DNA from: Rikenellaceae bacterium
Lineage (GTDB): Bacteria > Bacteroidota > Bacteroidia > Bacteroidales > Rikenellaceae
DNA: 64,000 nucleotides
Direction: 5' to 3'
Assembly (NCBI GenBank): GCA_015059955.1
Contig: SUZK01000006.1
Coordinates: 62,001 to 126,000 of the forward strand
The notes beneath the pieces are model-generated. The model ran no database searches. It was not told the DNA's origin and saw only the letters and a list, made by a program, of their open reading frames with translations. Below, piece by piece: positions 61,254 to 64,000 of this stretch. The position numbers and the translations under genes were made by a program. The stretch's first letter is position 1. Each line of letters starts with the position of its first letter.

Positions 61254-61308
61254 GTTGCTCAAATCGAAAATATGACGTAAATTTGCGCACCTATATATTT
61301 ATATATAG
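61254..61308 (+). promoter_or_regulatory. Promoter of gyrA with a start-site hairpin
   Basis: GTTG (61254-61257), 19 nt, TAAATTTG (61277-61284). A perfect 8-bp hairpin CCTATATA-TTTA-TATATAGG (61289-61308) begins at the expected transcription start and would cap the 5' end of the mRNA. Confidence 0.7.
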
Positions 61309-61352
61309 GCACAACAAAGACAACAAAAGAACAAATAACAATATCAAAAACG

Positions 61353-63911
61353 ATGACTGAAGCAGAAAACACAACAGGTCTAACAGGGCGCATCGTCCAG
61401 GTTAACCTCGAAGAGCAGATGAAGTCGGCATATATCGACTACTCGATGTCGGTAATCGTGTCGCGAGCACTGCCCGATGTACGCGATGGTCTTAAGCCCG
61501 TGCACCGTCGTATTTTGTATGATATGTCTGCCGAGCTGAACCTCACCTCGGACAAGCCTACACGTAAGAGTGCGCGTATTGTCGGTGATGTACTCGGTAA
61601 GTTCCACCCACACGGCGACAGCTCGGTATACGAGGCTATGGTGCGTATGGCACAGAGCTGGTCGATGCGTTACCCCTTGGTCGAGGGTCAGGGAAACTTC
61701 GGTTCTATGGATGGTGACTCGCCCGCAGCAATGCGTTACACCGAGGCACGCATGCAGAAGATTACCGACGAGGTGATGGCCGACATCGAGAAGGAGACTA
61801 TCGACTGGGGTCTCAACTTCGACGACACCATCAAGGAGCCTACGGTACTTCCAACACGTATCCCACTACTTCTCGTAAATGGCGCAAGCGGTATCGCAGT
61901 AGGTATGGCTACCAACATGGCGCCACACAACCTCGCAGAGGTAGTAGACGCCTGCACAGCATACATAGACAACCCCGACTGCGAGTGCGAGGAGCTTCTA
62001 AACTATGTTAAGGGCCCCGACTTCCCTACGGGCGGTATCATCTATGGCTACGAGGGTGTCAAGGAGGCATTGCTGACAGGTCGTGGTCGAGTGGTGATGC
62101 GCGCTAAGACCGAGATTGAGCATACGGCATCGGGTCGCGAGTGCATCGTGATTACCGAAATACCATACATGGTCAACAAGGCCGAGATGATTAAGAAGAT
62201 TGCCGACCTAATCAACGAGAAGAAGATAGAGGGCATCTCCTATATCAACGACGAGTCGGACCGTCAGGGTATGCGTATTGTCATCATCCTCAAGCAGGAT
62301 GCTGTGGCAAGCGTAGTGCTCAACACCTTGTACAAGAATACGCCACTACAGTCGTCATTCGCCGTGAACAACATCGCATTGGTGAATGGTCGCCCTCAGT
62401 TGCTCAACCTCAAGGAGCTCATCCGCCACTTCGTAGACCACCGTCACGACGTCATCATACGTCGTTCACGCTTCGACTTGCAGAAGGCCGAGGAGCGCCT
62501 ACACATCGTAAACGGCTTGCTCATAGCACAGGACAACATCGACGAGGTTGTACATATCATCCGCTCGTCGAAGACCACCGAGGAGGCACGCACACGTCTT
62601 CAGGAGCGCTTCGAGTTCTCGGATTTGCAGACAGCAGCAATCCTCGAGATGCGTCTACGTCAGCTCACAGGTCTTCAGCGCGAGCAGCTTGAGGCGGAGC
62701 AGGCAGAGTTGATGAAGACCATCGACTACCTCAACGCCGTGCTCGCCAATGTCGATATGCAGATGCAAATTATCAAGGACGAGCTCCAGGAGATTAAGGA
62801 GAAGTATGGCGACGAGCGCCGCTCAGAGATTATCTACTCTTCGGAGGAGTTCAACCCCGAGGACTTCTACGCCGATGACGACATGGTTATTACCATCTCT
62901 CACATGGGCTACATCAAGCGTACGCCTCTTGCAGAGTACCGCACACAGAACCGTGGCGGCGTAGGTGCCAAGGGTAGCGCTACACGCGACGAGGACTTCA
63001 TCGAGCATATCTACGTAGCGTCGATGCACAACACGATGATGTTCTTCACGGAGATGGGTCGTTGCTACTGGCTCAAGGTATACCAGATACCCGAGGGCAC
63101 ACGCGCATCGAAGGGTCGCGCTATACAGAACGTAATTCAGATTGAGCCTGGCGATAAGGTTCGTGCATATATCAACGTCAAGAACCTCAACGACAAGGAG
63201 TTCGTCGAGAATAACTACCTCGTGATGTGTACCAAGCGTGGTATCATCAAGAAGACAACGCTTGAGGATTATTCACGCCCACGTACTAACGGCGTCAAGG
63301 CAATCGTTATTAGAGAGGGAGACCAGCTGTTGGAGGTTAAGCTCACAAGTGGTAATGCCGAGGTGATGATTGCTGCACGCGAGGGTCGCGCCATCCGCTT
63401 CAACGAGTCTACGGTACGTCCTATGGGTCGTGTGAGCTCGGGTGTTAGGGCCATCTCTATCGACGACGACAACGAGGTTATCGGCATGATAGCCATCGAG
63501 CCAGACTCTAAGGAGGATGTACTCGTACTCTCGGAGAATGGCTACGGTAAGCGTACCGACTTGGAGGAGTACCGCATCACTAACCGTGGCGGTAAGGGTG
63601 TCAAGACCATTAACGTTACGGAGAAGACCGGTAAGCTGATATCTATCCAGGCCGTGACCGACGATAACGACCTCATGATTATCAACCGCTCGGGTCTTAC
63701 CATTCGCACCTCTGCCGACCAGATACGTGTTGCAGGTCGTGCTACCCAGGGTGTTCGTGTAATCAACCTCCGCGAGGGCGACTCTATAGCTTCGGTTACA
63801 GCGGTGCCTAAGACCGAAGAGGAGGAGACCGACAACACGGTCATAGCTACTGAGGGCGAGGCAACAGGCGAGGCTGTGGTTGCCACCGAGACAACTCAGA
63901 GCGAAGAGTAG
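61353..63911 (+). CDS. gyrA: DNA gyrase subunit A
   Basis: GyrA is the breakage-reunion subunit of gyrase. The 852 aa start [20 protein letters not shown]. The winged-helix active site has MRYTEARM with Tyr129, and the quinolone region [15 protein letters not shown] lies near 85-100. The coiled-coil gate and a C-terminal beta-pinwheel with the GyrA box ([10 protein letters not shown], near 535) and GKG repeats follow. The acidic Glu/Thr-rich C-terminal tail is common in the phylum. Confidence 0.97.
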   Translation: MTEAENTTGLTGRIVQVNLEEQMKSAYIDYSMSVIVSRALPDVRDGLKPVHRRILYDMSAELNLTSDKPTRKSARIVGDVLGKFHPHGDSSVYEAMVRMAQSWSMRYPLVEGQGNFGSMDGDSPAAMRYTEARMQKITDEVMADIEKETIDWGLNFDDTIKEPTVLPTRIPLLLVNGASGIAVGMATNMAPHNLAEVVDACTAYIDNPDCECEELLNYVKGPDFPTGGIIYGYEGVKEALLTGRGRVVMRAKTEIEHTASGRECIVITEIPYMVNKAEMIKKIADLINEKKIEGISYINDESDRQGMRIVIILKQDAVASVVLNTLYKNTPLQSSFAVNNIALVNGRPQLLNLKELIRHFVDHRHDVIIRRSRFDLQKAEERLHIVNGLLIAQDNIDEVVHIIRSSKTTEEARTRLQERFEFSDLQTAAILEMRLRQLTGLQREQLEAEQAELMKTIDYLNAVLANVDMQMQIIKDELQEIKEKYGDERRSEIIYSSEEFNPEDFYADDDMVITISHMGYIKRTPLAEYRTQNRGGVGAKGSATRDEDFIEHIYVASMHNTMMFFTEMGRCYWLKVYQIPEGTRASKGRAIQNVIQIEPGDKVRAYINVKNLNDKEFVENNYLVMCTKRGIIKKTTLEDYSRPRTNGVKAIVIREGDQLLEVKLTSGNAEVMIAAREGRAIRFNESTVRPMGRVSSGVRAISIDDDNEVIGMIAIEPDSKEDVLVLSENGYGKRTDLEEYRITNRGGKGVKTINVTEKTGKLISIQAVTDDNDLMIINRSGLTIRTSADQIRVAGRATQGVRVINLREGDSIASVTAVPKTEEEETDNTVIATEGEATGEAVVATETTQSEE

Positions 63912-63940
63912 AAACAACAAATTAAAAAACTAATATAGTT

Positions 63941-64000
63941 ATGAAGAAGTTTTTATTTATGGCTGTAGCGTTGCTCACATTTGCAACAACAGCAAACGCT
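63941..64000 (+). CDS. Start of an exported protein, truncated by the window end
   Basis: The ATG at 63941 begins a signal peptide of 20 residues (MKKFLFMAVALLTFATTANA) ending at the window edge, with a likely Ala-x-Ala cleavage site. It follows gyrA by 29 bp and may be co-transcribed. The mature protein is not visible, so no function is assigned. Confidence 0.7.
   Translation, partial: MKKFLFMAVALLTFATTANA

Noticed and set aside
1..64000. tRNA, rRNA, insertion-sequence transposase or prophage genes
   Set aside because: No T-loop GGTTCGAATCC-type sequence, rRNA stretch, DDE/HUH transposase or phage structural protein was recognised by eye; tRNAscan or Infernal could still find a short RNA.

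Overview
This window is a chromosomal segment of a member of the Bacteroidales, most likely Rikenellaceae (Alistipes-like). I am confident of the order and much less so of the genus. The evidence is the -33/-7 promoters of the form TTTG-N19-21-TAnnTTTG in front of many genes, the near absence of Shine-Dalgarno sites, and family content typical of the group: FISUMP domains, BspA-type leucine-rich repeats, a DUF6562-type surface lipoprotein, HU-CCDC81 proteins, an S16 with an Ala/Glu tail, and a sigma54 regulator/LptE/TPR/SecG cluster. No phage, insertion sequence, CRISPR array, rRNA or tRNA was recognised.

Layout. 0.2-9.0 kb (+): anaerobic carbon and energy metabolism, with pyruvate phosphate dikinase (ppdK), a two-subunit 2-oxoacid:ferredoxin oxidoreductase (korAB) and a separate four-subunit one (ferredoxin-like delta, vorB, vorA, gamma). 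9.2-10.9 kb: Hsp20 and rpsP-rimM. 10.9-14.3 kb: an accessory stretch with a five-copy 79-bp hairpin array, a secreted BspA/TPR/zinc-finger protein and a long imperfect inverted repeat. 14.3-28.2 kb (mostly +): glyA, a DUF2461 protein, two sister lipoproteins, ispE, a small secreted protein, rmuC (-), the rpe/ABC-F/rlmB/ygjP operon, a membrane FISUMP protein and uvrB. 28.5-54.4 kb (all -): an XRE regulator behind an operator-rich intergenic region, HIT, relA/spoT, recA, bcp, ltaE-tsaB-smpB, dnaG, bamD-rpoZ-coaBC-recN, a four-helix-bundle protein between repeat arrays, a 1224-aa surface lipoprotein, rpsF-rpsR-rplI, and HU-CCDC81/sigma54 regulator/lptE/TPR/secG. 54.5-64 kb: a Ser/Thr kinase fused to a FISUMP domain, a small DNA-binding protein, a cysteine desulfidase-like enzyme (-), deoD, an aldehyde dehydrogenase, gyrA and the start of a secreted protein.

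Most coding regions are ordinary housekeeping genes. The unusual biology is between them. Family 1 is a mosaic repeat (an AT-rich head, GC-rich mini-hairpins, a palindrome and a CT-rich tail) found in at least eight gaps, often directly in front of promoters. Family 2 is a composite structured element that begins at or just after the stop codons of recA, recN, rplI and the cysteine desulfidase gene. Its hairpin arms differ between loci while remaining complementary, and it supplies the recA and recN stop codons. Family 3 is the 79-bp tandem hairpin repeat, with one isolated inverted copy 38 kb away. Smaller signals are a palindromic operator array in front of the XRE gene, three GTACACC half-sites around the kor promoter, two direct repeats 21 bp apart upstream of the FISUMP gene, and uvrB and dnaG promoters so close to the ATG that their transcripts should be leaderless.
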